Part shown: positions 23,600 through 31,912 of the stretch, piece after piece | How the letters are laid out: each line of letters opens with the position of its first letter | Numbering within the stretch: the first letter of the stretch is position 1 | The notes under the pieces: model-generated | The model's database searches: none | Told to the model about the DNA's origin: nothing | What the model saw: only the letters and a program-made list of their open reading frames with translations | NCBI GenBank assembly: GCA_001789205.1 | Contig: MFYT01000100.1 | Location: 1-43,641, forward strand | Length of the DNA: 43,641 nucleotides | DNA from: Candidatus Raymondbacteria bacterium RIFOXYA2_FULL_49_16 | GTDB taxonomy: Bacteria > Fibrobacterota > OXYB2-FULL-49-7 > XYB2-FULL-49-35 | Direction of reading: 5' to 3' | Made by a program: the position numbers and the translations under genes

Positions 23600-24574
23600 T
23601 TACTTATTAAATTTGCGTCTGATACTGATGAATTCGTCGTTGAGAGTAAGAAAAGCGTCCACCACGACCGGATCAAAATGTTCGCTTCGTTCCGCGGCGA
23701 TTATTTCACAAGCAGTCTCATGCGAAAAGGCCTTTTTATAACACCGTTTTGAAACTAACGCGTCGTACACATCGGCAAGGGCCACGATCCTGGCGGACAA
23801 CGGGATGGCGTCGCCTTGAAGCGGGCTGCCCACCCCCTCCTCAACAAGCATGATGCCGCCCTTGAAAATATTGGGATACCCCTTCCCGTTGTATTTCTGG
23901 TGGTGGTGATAGGCGATCTCCTTGCCCAGGGTGAAAAATGACCTGAAATTCAGCTTTCGCTCAAGTTCGGCGATAATATTACCACCGATGATGGTATGCA
24001 TCTTCATGATCTCAAACTCTTGGTCGGTAAGTTTGCCCTCCTTGAGCAGTATCTCGTCCTTGATGCCCACCTTGCCTATATCGTGCAAAGGCGCGGAAAT
24101 AAAAATTTCCTCGATATAGCGCGGGGTAACGTATTTGGTATACTTCCCCTTCTGCGACAGGCGTTCGGCCAGGACCTTGCTGTAGTTCGCGACCCTGATG
24201 ATATGGTCGCCGCTGTCCGGGTCGCGCGCCTCGGCAAGCCGGGTGAACCCGATAACCGAAATACTTTGGGTCTCCTTGACCTGCCGCATTCCCTCGTTGA
24301 TCTGAATGGAAAGATTCTGACTGTTTATAACAAATATTTTATTGGCGAAAAAAAGAAACAGGAAGGGGACAAGAAACTCGGCCGACAGGACCGCGACGCC
24401 CCAGAGGGGCGCGGTGGTGACCGTCTGTAATGTTTCGCCGAGATACGAGCGCCCCGACAGTTCGAAGAATATGACCTTGCAGATCTGCAGGATAATCCAT
24501 ATAGTGCAGGCGCCTATGAACGGCACCCGCACAAAAGGGTTGACAAATGCGTATAAGTTGACTTTCCTTGCCAT
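23600..24574 (-). CDS. Membrane-anchored HD-GYP phosphodiesterase
   Basis: HD-GYP proteins hydrolyse cyclic di-GMP. The 324-residue product has two or three N-terminal membrane helices (about 17-37 and 55-82), a short linker helix, and an HD-GYP domain from about residue 105. Its residues include HIIRVANYSKVLAERL, His164-Asp165 in LHDIGKVGI, HHHQKYNGKGYP with the GYP triad at 232-234, and ALADVYDALVSKRCYK. All expected metal-binding residues appear present. It sits between a STAS protein and thyA on one strand with short gaps, so it may report envelope signals to the adjacent Tad-type genes; that link is inference. Confidence 0.9.
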   Translation of the reverse strand: MARKVNLYAFVNPFVRVPFIGACTIWIILQICKVIFFELSGRSYLGETLQTVTTAPLWGVAVLSAEFLVPFLFLFFANKIFVINSQNLSIQINEGMRQVKETQSISVIGFTRLAEARDPDSGDHIIRVANYSKVLAERLSQKGKYTKYVTPRYIEEIFISAPLHDIGKVGIKDEILLKEGKLTDQEFEIMKMHTIIGGNIIAELERKLNFRSFFTLGKEIAYHHHQKYNGKGYPNIFKGGIMLVEEGVGSPLQGDAIPLSARIVALADVYDALVSKRCYKKAFSHETACEIIAAERSEHFDPVVVDAFLTLNDEFISIRRKFNK

Positions 24575-24609
24575 GATGCCTGCCGTGTACGGCCTGTGCG
24601 GCCCGCCGT

Positions 24610-24951
24610 TCAGCCCTCTATGCGCGCGAAAAACTCTGTTTCGCTCAGATATATTTTTATGGCCTCTTCGATATTCAGGATCTTCAGGATTTCAAGAATT
24701 ACCTGCGGCGGCTCCACAATCACCAGTTCGCCGCTCAAGGCCTTGAGCTTCTTCTGCATGGCAATGAAAAGACCCACTGCCCCGCTGTTTAGAAAGGTGG
24801 TATTTGAAAGATTGAGGGCAAGAAAGATGCTCCCTTTGCGTATCAGGTTCTGGATAATTTCCTTGAGTACGTTGTAATTGTCTATTTCATTGATATCTCC
24901 ATCGATATCAAGGATCCGGTACTTGCCCTTCTGGCGCACATTCACTTCCAT
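24610..24951 (-). CDS. STAS-domain protein (anti-anti-sigma-like)
   Basis: The 113-residue product is a single STAS domain: YRILDIDGDINEIDNYNVLKEII, FLALNLSNTTFLNSGAVGLFIAMQKKL with the probable phospho-Ser56 in FLNSG, and ELVIVEPPQVILEILKILNIEEAIKIY. The ATG has GGGAGAAG at ideal spacing. It is the first gene of a minus-strand run leading into the HD-GYP gene (36-nt gap) and is divergent from rsmA. Its partner kinase is not in the window. Confidence 0.9.
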   Translation of the reverse strand: MEVNVRQKGKYRILDIDGDINEIDNYNVLKEIIQNLIRKGSIFLALNLSNTTFLNSGAVGLFIAMQKKLKALSGELVIVEPPQVILEILKILNIEEAIKIYLSETEFFARIEG

Positions 24952-25046
24952 AACGCTTCTCCCTTGAAAAAAAACCCCAACACACTATAGGAACAGCATA
25001 TATAATATATTTATACTCCGTCCTAACACAATACTAAATTTTATTA

Positions 25047-25877
25047 TTGCTTTATTATGCGGGAACCGTATACTTTTTAAGGCATGAGGTACGTCTGAGG
25101 GCGAAAAAACACCTGGGCCAGAATTTTCTGATCAACCCGCACTATATCGAGAAACTCGCTGCTTCGATACACGTGGCGCCTGGCGTCCCGATACTCGAAA
25201 TAGGTCCGGGAAAAGGCGCGATCACCAGCCTGCTTGCGCAGAAAACGGACGCTCTTTTCGCCGTTGAAAAAGACCATGAGGCAGTCGCATATCTGCGCCA
25301 GACCTTGGCGTCTCACCGGAACATTACCCTTATCGAGGCGGATGTCCTGAAGTTTGATCTGGCCAGTATCGCGGTTCCGGAGACTCTCATGGTTGCTGTG
25401 GGAAACCTCCCCTATAATATCGCAAGTCCCATCATGCTTAAAATCCTCAGAAACAACCGTTTTTTTTCAGCCGGATATTTCATGCTTCAACGAGAGGTGG
25501 GCGATCGCCTCCTTGCCCGGCCGCGTACCAAGGAATATTCATTCCTTACGGTGGCTATCAATACTTTTGCCCGAGTGCACCGGTTGCATCTTGTCCCTCC
25601 CGGGGTCTTCAGCCCGGTCCCCAAAGTCAGGTCGGTTTTCATGCACCTTGCAATCAGAAAGGAAACCAGACTGGCGGACAGTGATATAGACAATTATTTT
25701 TCTCTGGTGACCACGGCCTTTTCACAGCGAAGAAAAAAAGTGATAAATACTTTATGCCACCGTTATCATGAAGACAAAGTGCGCCAGTTTTTCTCTGAAG
25801 GCAGGATACACGACACTGCCCGGGCCGAAGAACTCTCTGTCGACGAATATCTGGGACTTTTCAAGGCTGTTTCATGA
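25047..25877 (+). CDS. rsmA: 16S rRNA dimethyladenosine transferase RsmA/KsgA
   Basis: RsmA dimethylates two adjacent adenosines in the 3' hairpin of 16S rRNA during 30S maturation. Conserved features are RAKKHLGQNFLINP at the N-terminus, the SAM site EIGPGKGAITSLLAQ, the VEKDHEAV acidic loop, the catalytic NLPYNIASPI and FSPVPKVRSVF. The start is odd: no ATG or GTG lies in frame. The options are TTG at 25047 without a ribosome-binding site, or a CTG at 25095 preceded by AAGGCATGAGG, which would give a more usual N-terminus. The last codon overlaps the next gene (ATGA). Confidence 0.94.
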   Translation: MLYYAGTVYFLRHEVRLRAKKHLGQNFLINPHYIEKLAASIHVAPGVPILEIGPGKGAITSLLAQKTDALFAVEKDHEAVAYLRQTLASHRNITLIEADVLKFDLASIAVPETLMVAVGNLPYNIASPIMLKILRNNRFFSAGYFMLQREVGDRLLARPRTKEYSFLTVAINTFARVHRLHLVPPGVFSPVPKVRSVFMHLAIRKETRLADSDIDNYFSLVTTAFSQRRKKVINTLCHRYHEDKVRQFFSEGRIHDTARAEELSVDEYLGLFKAVS

Positions 25878-27757
25878 AACCGCTCATGGTCCTAGGCGCG
25901 ATTTGCGCAACGCTCTGTCATGCGCAACTTCCCTACCCGAATATTCCGCAAAACCCGTCCTTGCCCGTATTTCAGGACACGTCGCACACGGTGTTCAAAC
26001 CCCTCTTTGAACAGGGTATGACCTATCGGAAATTCGTTGCGGCAGCCGGACTTGCTCAAAACATATCCAACCAGTGGACCGCAAAACAGGATTTTGAACT
26101 GATTCTTACCCCAGCGCTCAATTCCGATGTTATTTCAGGAAAGACAACCGGCGCTTTCCAGTGCTTCAGGCCCGTTAAACCGGGAATGACCGCAGGCGGT
26201 CTAGTATTCGCAACAGCGGCAGGAACGCGTACTACAACGGATACTGCCTTTTACTGGGACCAGGAATCGGATTTTGAGCGGATTGGCGGCCTCTTTGAAT
26301 ATATAAAAGACCAACACTTCGGCCTGGCACTCAAGACCGGCCTCCAAACCAACCGTACTGTCATGCGCACAGCATACGACCGCCAATACGGTCTGTTCTA
26401 TACACTCCAGGCAACCATGGATTCGGCCAATCCTCTGCTTACAGGTTTTGTCTTTGATGGTATTGATTCCGCCCACTATGTTCCTGACAACCGGTCTCTA
26501 TTCCACTCCTACCGTTTCGGCGGGGTGCGCACACTCTCGGCCACGGATTCCTTCGCCGTTGCCGCTGCCTATACCCGCGCATCGAACCAGTCGGTCCTCT
26601 ATCCGAAAATAGATAAAACCGGCCTTGGTATCACTCTCCGGCTGCATAATGGTTTTAAGGGCATGTTTACCACGGATGCGGTTACAGACATCAACCGATC
26701 ATACATGGAATATCCGGGCAATTCGCTCAAGGATCGCCGCATTTCCGACTTGTTCGCCGGTATACGCCCAGCGGCGGCATATAAGTCTTTTTTCAGCAGT
26801 ATGATTGGTTCAGTGCTGCGGCGCCAATCAGATTTTGCCTACAACAACCCCTTGAAAAAATATCCCTCGTCTGAAGAATCGGTAGCGGCCAACAAGCAAC
26901 TGCTGAATGAAACCCTGCAGGAAATCACTTTTTCATGGCTGGCGGGCTACACGTATTACCGGGGATACGCCATATCATTCCGCAGGTATCAGGACATCCG
27001 GAGATTCAATTATGAATATTCGTTTTATGAAAGCAGAGCAGCGACGGATTCGACATATAATCATGACACCAGGGACATCATCGATGACAACGATACGCTG
27101 AGTATCTGCTTTCCCGCGGCTGATACCGGAAAACTGGTTTTAAGCAGATCGTCGCGGCTGGAAAATTACCTTGACGCCTCCCGCTCCTCCGGAAACCATC
27201 TGGGCACAACCTACCAGGCCGAACTTTCACATTGCGTGAAATCCGGATCGTGGATCAATGCAACAAGCGCCCTGCTGCTCAAGGTAACCGAGGACAGTAG
27301 CTTGTATGGCGCAGCGGGTACTTCTCCGCACCGGTTTGACCGTAGAAGCCAAGCCTCCTCCTACATCGATCTGAACATGGTTCCGGGATTCACAGGTCTG
27401 AGAGACAGTCTCCTGCTCGACGGACTCTACGCGGTTAATGAATCCGGCGACATGCGCTACCCTGATGGTCGCAGGCTCTTTTCAAAACAGACCACATTCC
27501 ATGAACGCAGCATTCGCGCGGGCGTCATGAAGCGCTTTCAAAACAACGTGTCTGTTGGGACCACATATTACCACCAACAAAACATGGATGACGCCAGCGA
27601 AAACCGGTCAATTTACCGGGAACTGGTTTTTTTTGGGGGCTATTCACGCGAACGAGTATCGGTGAGTGCTAAAATAAAATCTATACGATCGACCTTTAAC
27701 GATATGACAACAAGTGATTATTGGTACATCAACCTTTCAGCAGGACTTGAACTGTGA
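25874..27757 (+). CDS. Outer-membrane beta-barrel protein of unknown family
   Basis: I do not recognise the family. The 627-residue protein has a signal peptide (residues 1-17, ending LCHAQ) and, over its whole length, alternating amphipathic strands typical of a large barrel. Examples are FVAAAGLAQNIS, FGLALKTGLQTN, YSRERVSVSAKIKSI, and the final YWYINLSAGLEL ending in an aromatic-rich strand. The stop of rsmA overlaps its ATG, and its own stop overlaps the start of a lipoprotein gene (GTGA), so the three are translationally coupled. A barrel with two coupled lipoproteins suggests an outer-membrane complex; this is inference. Confidence 0.78.
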   Translation: MKPLMVLGAICATLCHAQLPYPNIPQNPSLPVFQDTSHTVFKPLFEQGMTYRKFVAAAGLAQNISNQWTAKQDFELILTPALNSDVISGKTTGAFQCFRPVKPGMTAGGLVFATAAGTRTTTDTAFYWDQESDFERIGGLFEYIKDQHFGLALKTGLQTNRTVMRTAYDRQYGLFYTLQATMDSANPLLTGFVFDGIDSAHYVPDNRSLFHSYRFGGVRTLSATDSFAVAAAYTRASNQSVLYPKIDKTGLGITLRLHNGFKGMFTTDAVTDINRSYMEYPGNSLKDRRISDLFAGIRPAAAYKSFFSSMIGSVLRRQSDFAYNNPLKKYPSSEESVAANKQLLNETLQEITFSWLAGYTYYRGYAISFRRYQDIRRFNYEYSFYESRAATDSTYNHDTRDIIDDNDTLSICFPAADTGKLVLSRSSRLENYLDASRSSGNHLGTTYQAELSHCVKSGSWINATSALLLKVTEDSSLYGAAGTSPHRFDRRSQASSYIDLNMVPGFTGLRDSLLLDGLYAVNESGDMRYPDGRRLFSKQTTFHERSIRAGVMKRFQNNVSVGTTYYHQQNMDDASENRSIYRELVFFGGYSRERVSVSAKIKSIRSTFNDMTTSDYWYINLSAGLEL

Positions 27758-28296
27758 AAAAAAATATTCTGGCATGCCTCACATGTCTTTTCCTTGCGGG
27801 CTGTGGTATCTTTGACCCGCGTCCATCAGACCCGCCCTCGGACTTCGGAGCCAACAGCTACGAAACCTACCAGGACATTCTCAACGAATTACATGATATG
27901 TATGCGACGCGGAATACCGAAAGCATGTCGGCGATTTTTCCGCCAGAAGACACGGATTTTACCTTTGAGGCTGACAGTCTCGATTCCGCCGCAATGCATG
28001 CCACTGCCCGTACGTGGCACAGAAACGATGAAATTGAGGTGACCAGATCCATACTGACGAACGACTCGATCATTGATTTTATCCACAATACGTATCCCAT
28101 CAACACCGGCGCCGACTCGGTAACCGTTGACTGGGGGTATGCGCTGATGCTTTCTGACTCAACACATATCAAAGGAACATCCCGGTTTACCATTCAACGA
28201 TACGTAAACAGATACTACCTGACCCGCTGGACCGATCGCGCCGACTCAACAGGCCCGGGCGTAAAAAGTTGGGGGCGGTGGAAAATGGAAAATTAA
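27754..28296 (+). CDS. Outer-membrane lipoprotein, NTF2-like architecture
   Basis: The 180-residue product starts at a GTG overlapping the preceding stop. It has a type II signal peptide with lipobox LAGC (Cys17), and Gly-Ile after the Cys allows outer-membrane sorting. The mature part (YETYQDILNELHDMYATRNTESMSAIF near residue 38, ending GVKSWGRWKMEN) has the helix-helix-then-beta-sheet layout of NTF2-like domains, ending in the W-G-x-W-K type pattern. I do not recognise a named family. The next gene encodes a protein of the same architecture. Confidence 0.78.
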   Translation: MKKNILACLTCLFLAGCGIFDPRPSDPPSDFGANSYETYQDILNELHDMYATRNTESMSAIFPPEDTDFTFEADSLDSAAMHATARTWHRNDEIEVTRSILTNDSIIDFIHNTYPINTGADSVTVDWGYALMLSDSTHIKGTSRFTIQRYVNRYYLTRWTDRADSTGPGVKSWGRWKMEN

Positions 28297-28300
28297 CAGT

Positions 28301-28912
28301 ATGCGTATATTTATTATTGCGGCACTTGGGCTCCTTGCTGCTTCGTGCGGGGAACGCGATCTGGCACTGTTCCTGCCCTCCACGTATTTTCCTGATGAGA
28401 GCGCGGTCGAAAACGAAAAACCCCTGGCAAACACCTCTGCGGCCAACCTCTTCACAAACCTTGCCACCAGCTACAACAAACGGCGCTACGACATCTACCG
28501 CACACTGATTTCCGATGATTACCGGTTCTACATGAGCGACAGTTACTGGGGATTATTCAACACCACTGAGCCCCCGGACCCGGCCTATTGGACAGCCGAG
28601 GACTCGGCGGGCAAAATAACCGGATACTATCTTACCCGCGACCAGGAGCTTGAGACGATCCGCAACATGTTAGACCCCGCGAAGAAAGCGAAAGACATTG
28701 AACTTTCATTTCAGAAAACGGCCCTTGATACCACACGGACCGATACCAGCTTGTACCTCCTCACCAATATTGAATTCAAAGTTACCATGCGGCTGGATCA
28801 GGAAATTAACATGGCGCGGGGTGAAGCCGAACTTATGCTGGTGCGCGGAACAGGCAATTTGTGGAAAATTTCTATCTGGCGGGACAAGACCCTGGGCTCT
28901 GATAACGAATAA
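28301..28912 (+). CDS. Second lipoprotein, NTF2-like architecture
   Basis: The 203-residue product has a type II signal peptide with lipobox AASC (Cys16). The mature chain repeats the architecture of its neighbour: a helical start (ANLFTNLATSYNKRRYDIYRTLI), a sheet region (LYLLTNIEFKVTMRLDQEINMARGEAELMLVRG) and the closing LWKISIWRDKT typical of NTF2-like folds. It starts 4 nt after the preceding stop and ends the rsmA-barrel-lipoprotein run, six bases from the convergent double-STAS gene. Probably a divergent duplicate of the preceding gene. Confidence 0.76.
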   Translation: MRIFIIAALGLLAASCGERDLALFLPSTYFPDESAVENEKPLANTSAANLFTNLATSYNKRRYDIYRTLISDDYRFYMSDSYWGLFNTTEPPDPAYWTAEDSAGKITGYYLTRDQELETIRNMLDPAKKAKDIELSFQKTALDTTRTDTSLYLLTNIEFKVTMRLDQEINMARGEAELMLVRGTGNLWKISIWRDKTLGSDNE

Positions 28913-28918
28913 GCGTTG

Positions 28919-29623
28919 TTATCGTTCGATGCCGTAGAGCGTTCCTATCTGGGTGAGCATGAGCACGTCTTTGACAACATCGTTCGCGTTGATGGCCCGT
29001 ATCCTGACCCCGTTTTCATCGCACATTTTATACGCAACCATCAATTTGCCCACACTCAGCGAGTCAATAAAGATTGTTTTTTCAAAGTCAATAATAATGC
29101 TTTTCGCGCTTTGCGCCAGGGCCAGTTTCACTTCCTCGATGAGCAGGTTGTGCTGTGGTTCCTCGATCATGCTGCCTTCAATCCTGATGACATGATTGTC
29201 CCCGTTTTTCACCAGGGAGATACGGAGCGCTTCCCGGTTTTCGCGCGCATCGGGTTTTTTCTCGAAAAATTCCTCCTCGAGACCGTGGTCGAGTATAAAC
29301 TCGTACTCCGATTCATAGATGGTGAATTTGTTGGCAATATTGGCCATTGAGAGCACCTTGGAGACCGCTGCCGGCACGTTTACCAGATAAAGTACGCTGC
29401 CCTGTTTTTCAACGGTCCTGAGAATTTCTACAAGCCGTGAGATGGAAGCGCTGTAAAACCGTGTCACCTCTTCCAAATCGAGCACCACTTTCTTTATGTC
29501 AGTCGTCAGCCGTTCCTGCACAAAGGGTGCGGTAAGTGTCGTCAGGTCGGTTTCTGTATTGCCCGAAAGACAGAAAAAAATGATGTCTTTGATTTTTTTA
29601 ATGGATACGCTAGTATTCTTCAT
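28919..29623 (-). CDS. Tandem double-STAS protein
   Basis: Two STAS-like domains are joined in 234 residues. The first (about 5-115) has KKVVLDLEEVTRFYSASISRLVEILRTVEKQ and VLYLVNVPAAVSKVLSMANIANKFTIY. The second (about 130-234) has HVIRIEGSMIEEPQHNLLIEEV, SIIIDFEKTIFIDSLSVGKLMVAY and INANDVVKDVLMLTQIG. Each keeps a Ser at the usual phospho-site (FYSAS, IDSLS). Tandem STAS proteins are uncommon and could bind two kinases or act as a dimeric hub. It lies 21 nt downstream of the FapA-like gene on the same strand. Confidence 0.88.
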   Translation of the reverse strand: MKNTSVSIKKIKDIIFFCLSGNTETDLTTLTAPFVQERLTTDIKKVVLDLEEVTRFYSASISRLVEILRTVEKQGSVLYLVNVPAAVSKVLSMANIANKFTIYESEYEFILDHGLEEEFFEKKPDARENREALRISLVKNGDNHVIRIEGSMIEEPQHNLLIEEVKLALAQSAKSIIIDFEKTIFIDSLSVGKLMVAYKMCDENGVRIRAINANDVVKDVLMLTQIGTLYGIER

Positions 29624-29643
29624 TGTGGATCCCTTCGCTGTTG

Positions 29644-31251
29644 TTATACAATTTTAATTTCGTCGTTTTCAAGAAAAATCGTTTTTTTGGTGAAAACCTC
29701 CGCTATCGACACACGATGTTCTAATATGACGATTTCGGTACCAGGATAACACGTGCCAATGATCTGGATTCGGCCGGGAAAGTCCATGCGTCTGCCCGTA
29801 AGCGGAAGTATCTTGGCAAGTTGCTGTTTCAAAAACTCCTGTTTCTTCTTTGCGGCATTGTACGTTTCAAGCGTCTCTTTGATCTGCACAATAAGTTTCG
29901 GGTTCGCCTGTCCCGCACCCATAGCCGACAGGAGCTTGTTCATCTGCTTGAGACCTGCTTCCTGCTGGCCAATTTTGATATCTAAAACGCGTAGAAGTTC
30001 ATCGAGCTGCTTTTTCTTGAGCAGATTTTTCTCGCGTTCGCGATCACAAAGAGTAAGCCTCGTCTTTACCAGGGACGTGTTGCCTGCCATGCGGACGGTG
30101 ATTGATCCGTATGACTTGAGTTCGCCGCCGATACAGGTATTGCATTCAATGCCTTCTGTCGCGGTAATTTGGGAATTTACCGCGTTCTTAGTAATGCGAA
30201 CAATTCCCTCGGCAAAAACCTCGGCATCCTGAACAACTGTAGCTTCGACATCGCGTGCCGCTGTGACCGACCCTGTATTCTTACCGAAAACACCACCCTC
30301 AACGCGGACCGATCCTTCCTTGGAAATGACCCGGGCGGCCTCAATTTCGCCTGAGACAAAGACATCACCGCCGGCCTTGACCTCGAAACCTGCGTTGATA
30401 TTTTTCTTTATTACGACCTTTCCAGTGTAATTCAGATTGCCAATGGAAAAATCCACGTTTCCATTTACCACATATACTTCACCCACGGCAATACCCTTTT
30501 CAGATCGGTAAAGATACCCCGCTTGTTGAGCAAAAAGTTTGGTCCCCTCTGGACTGACAACCGTGTTTTCTCCTCCTGGCAAAGGCAAATCCTGCCCTGG
30601 ACTGGCTGGCAGGGGTTCACCAAACACAGATGTACCATTGGTCCCCGCGGAAGCGGGTATTTTGACCGCTAAAAGATCGTTCTCGTGTACCTGGGTAATA
30701 GTGTCCAGGTCTTTGAAATTGCACTTGCCGCCTTCAAAAACCTTGGGTTTATATGACGCATCGACCTGTACGTATTCCTCAATGCACGCATCAACCCCGT
30801 TTCTGGGTAGCGTGGCGCTGGCCACGACCACTGCTTGGTCGAACATACATCCCTGGAGCAAGTTTTTTATGACTTCGTGGTCAATACCGTGGACAACTTT
30901 GTTCTTTTTCAGGACATAGATAATATCGTCATAGGTAATGGACACGCCCTGTGTCTGACAAGTACCATAGACCGTGATCAGCGCCTCGGCAGGATTCACG
31001 CTCACACGGATAAATTGATCTTTTACCTTGTTATAAATTTTAAATATATCGCCGATCCGTTCGTAGGCGCCTCGTTTTCGTTTGATCACATCGCCGATCC
31101 GGACACTGTCGTAATTCATGACCCCTTTTTCTTCAAGGGCCTTGATAATACCAGACAAAGTGCTGGCATCATTCGATGTCCGTGGGACGGAAAGATATAC
31201 CCCATCGTCCCGTATGTCAAAATCAAGGTTAAGTATCTGTTCTTTGGCCAT
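29644..31251 (-). CDS. FapA/DUF342-family polymer protein
   Basis: The FapA (DUF342) family has an N-terminal domain, a right-handed beta-helix of short repeats and a C-terminal coiled coil; Vibrio FapA modulates glucose PTS, and others are linked to flagella or polymerisation. From the ATG at 31251 the product is 535 residues. The N-terminal domain holds LDFDIRDDGVYLSVP and the mid-chain PASAGTNGTSVFGEPLPASPG block. A beta-helix (about 270-390) follows with repeated G-x-V-x-I and G-G-x-V-x-V rungs: VNGNVDFSIG, TGKVVIKKNI, AGGDVFVSGEI. The coiled coil is at about 395-495. The frame continues upstream to 31428, but family similarity begins at this ATG, which lacks a good ribosome-binding site. 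DUF4254 runs divergently 55 bp away. Confidence 0.88.
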   Translation of the reverse strand: MAKEQILNLDFDIRDDGVYLSVPRTSNDASTLSGIIKALEEKGVMNYDSVRIGDVIKRKRGAYERIGDIFKIYNKVKDQFIRVSVNPAEALITVYGTCQTQGVSITYDDIIYVLKKNKVVHGIDHEVIKNLLQGCMFDQAVVVASATLPRNGVDACIEEYVQVDASYKPKVFEGGKCNFKDLDTITQVHENDLLAVKIPASAGTNGTSVFGEPLPASPGQDLPLPGGENTVVSPEGTKLFAQQAGYLYRSEKGIAVGEVYVVNGNVDFSIGNLNYTGKVVIKKNINAGFEVKAGGDVFVSGEIEAARVISKEGSVRVEGGVFGKNTGSVTAARDVEATVVQDAEVFAEGIVRITKNAVNSQITATEGIECNTCIGGELKSYGSITVRMAGNTSLVKTRLTLCDREREKNLLKKKQLDELLRVLDIKIGQQEAGLKQMNKLLSAMGAGQANPKLIVQIKETLETYNAAKKKQEFLKQQLAKILPLTGRRMDFPGRIQIIGTCYPGTEIVILEHRVSIAEVFTKKTIFLENDEIKIV

Positions 31252-31306
31252 TACCGAAATATATATTTCAAAAGGCGGCGAAACCACTTCTTTGCGAGGA
31301 AAATGC

Positions 31307-31912
31307 ATGGTCCCGGTCAAGACACTCAGCGATCTTTTCCAGTCCGCTGTGGCCGCATGGCACACGGATGGCCAGCCGCGGACAACGGACGCGCTGCAGG
31401 TCCATGCTCTCACGCTGCACAGGCACAATTACGACATCTGGCACGAAGAAGACCAAGCGCGGCGCCGCGATGTGGCTGATCAAACCATTGTTCAGGTAAA
31501 ACGGACCATTGACCGGTTAAATCAACTCAGAAACGACTCTATCGAAAAAATTGACCGGCATCTTCTTGATATTATCGGGGGCCATGCGAATCCTGACGCG
31601 CCGGTCAATTCAGAAACACCAGGCAGCATCATTGACAGGCTCTCAATTATCAGCCTGCGGTTATTTCACATGGAAGAGGAAACCCGGCGGCCCGACGCCT
31701 CCGGCGACCATAAGGTCTCATGCGAAAAACGGCTTGCCGTGCTCCGCGAACAGCATGCTGACCTTGTCACAGCGCTGACCCGTCTTCTGAACGATCTCTC
31801 GGATGGGAAAAAACGTCTGAAAGTATACCGGCAGTTTAAAATGTACAACGACCCGGCCCTCAATCCGGCGCTCTACCGCACGCAGAACACCCAGGGTCCT
31901 TCGCAATCCTAA
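31307..31912 (+). CDS. DUF4254-domain protein
   Basis: From the ATG at 31307, with GAGG ~11 nt upstream, the product is 201 residues and helical. It matches DUF4254: VKTLSDLFQSAVAAWH at the start, then LHRHNYDIWHEEDQARRRDVADQTIVQVKRTIDRLNQLRNDSIEKID and, later, LSIISLRLFHMEEETRR. Function unknown; in other FCB-group genomes it is often near glycan or ADP-heptose genes. The 3' 53 bases overlap the convergent ThiF/MoeB-like gene. Confidence 0.85.
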   Translation: MVPVKTLSDLFQSAVAAWHTDGQPRTTDALQVHALTLHRHNYDIWHEEDQARRRDVADQTIVQVKRTIDRLNQLRNDSIEKIDRHLLDIIGGHANPDAPVNSETPGSIIDRLSIISLRLFHMEEETRRPDASGDHKVSCEKRLAVLREQHADLVTALTRLLNDLSDGKKRLKVYRQFKMYNDPALNPALYRTQNTQGPSQS

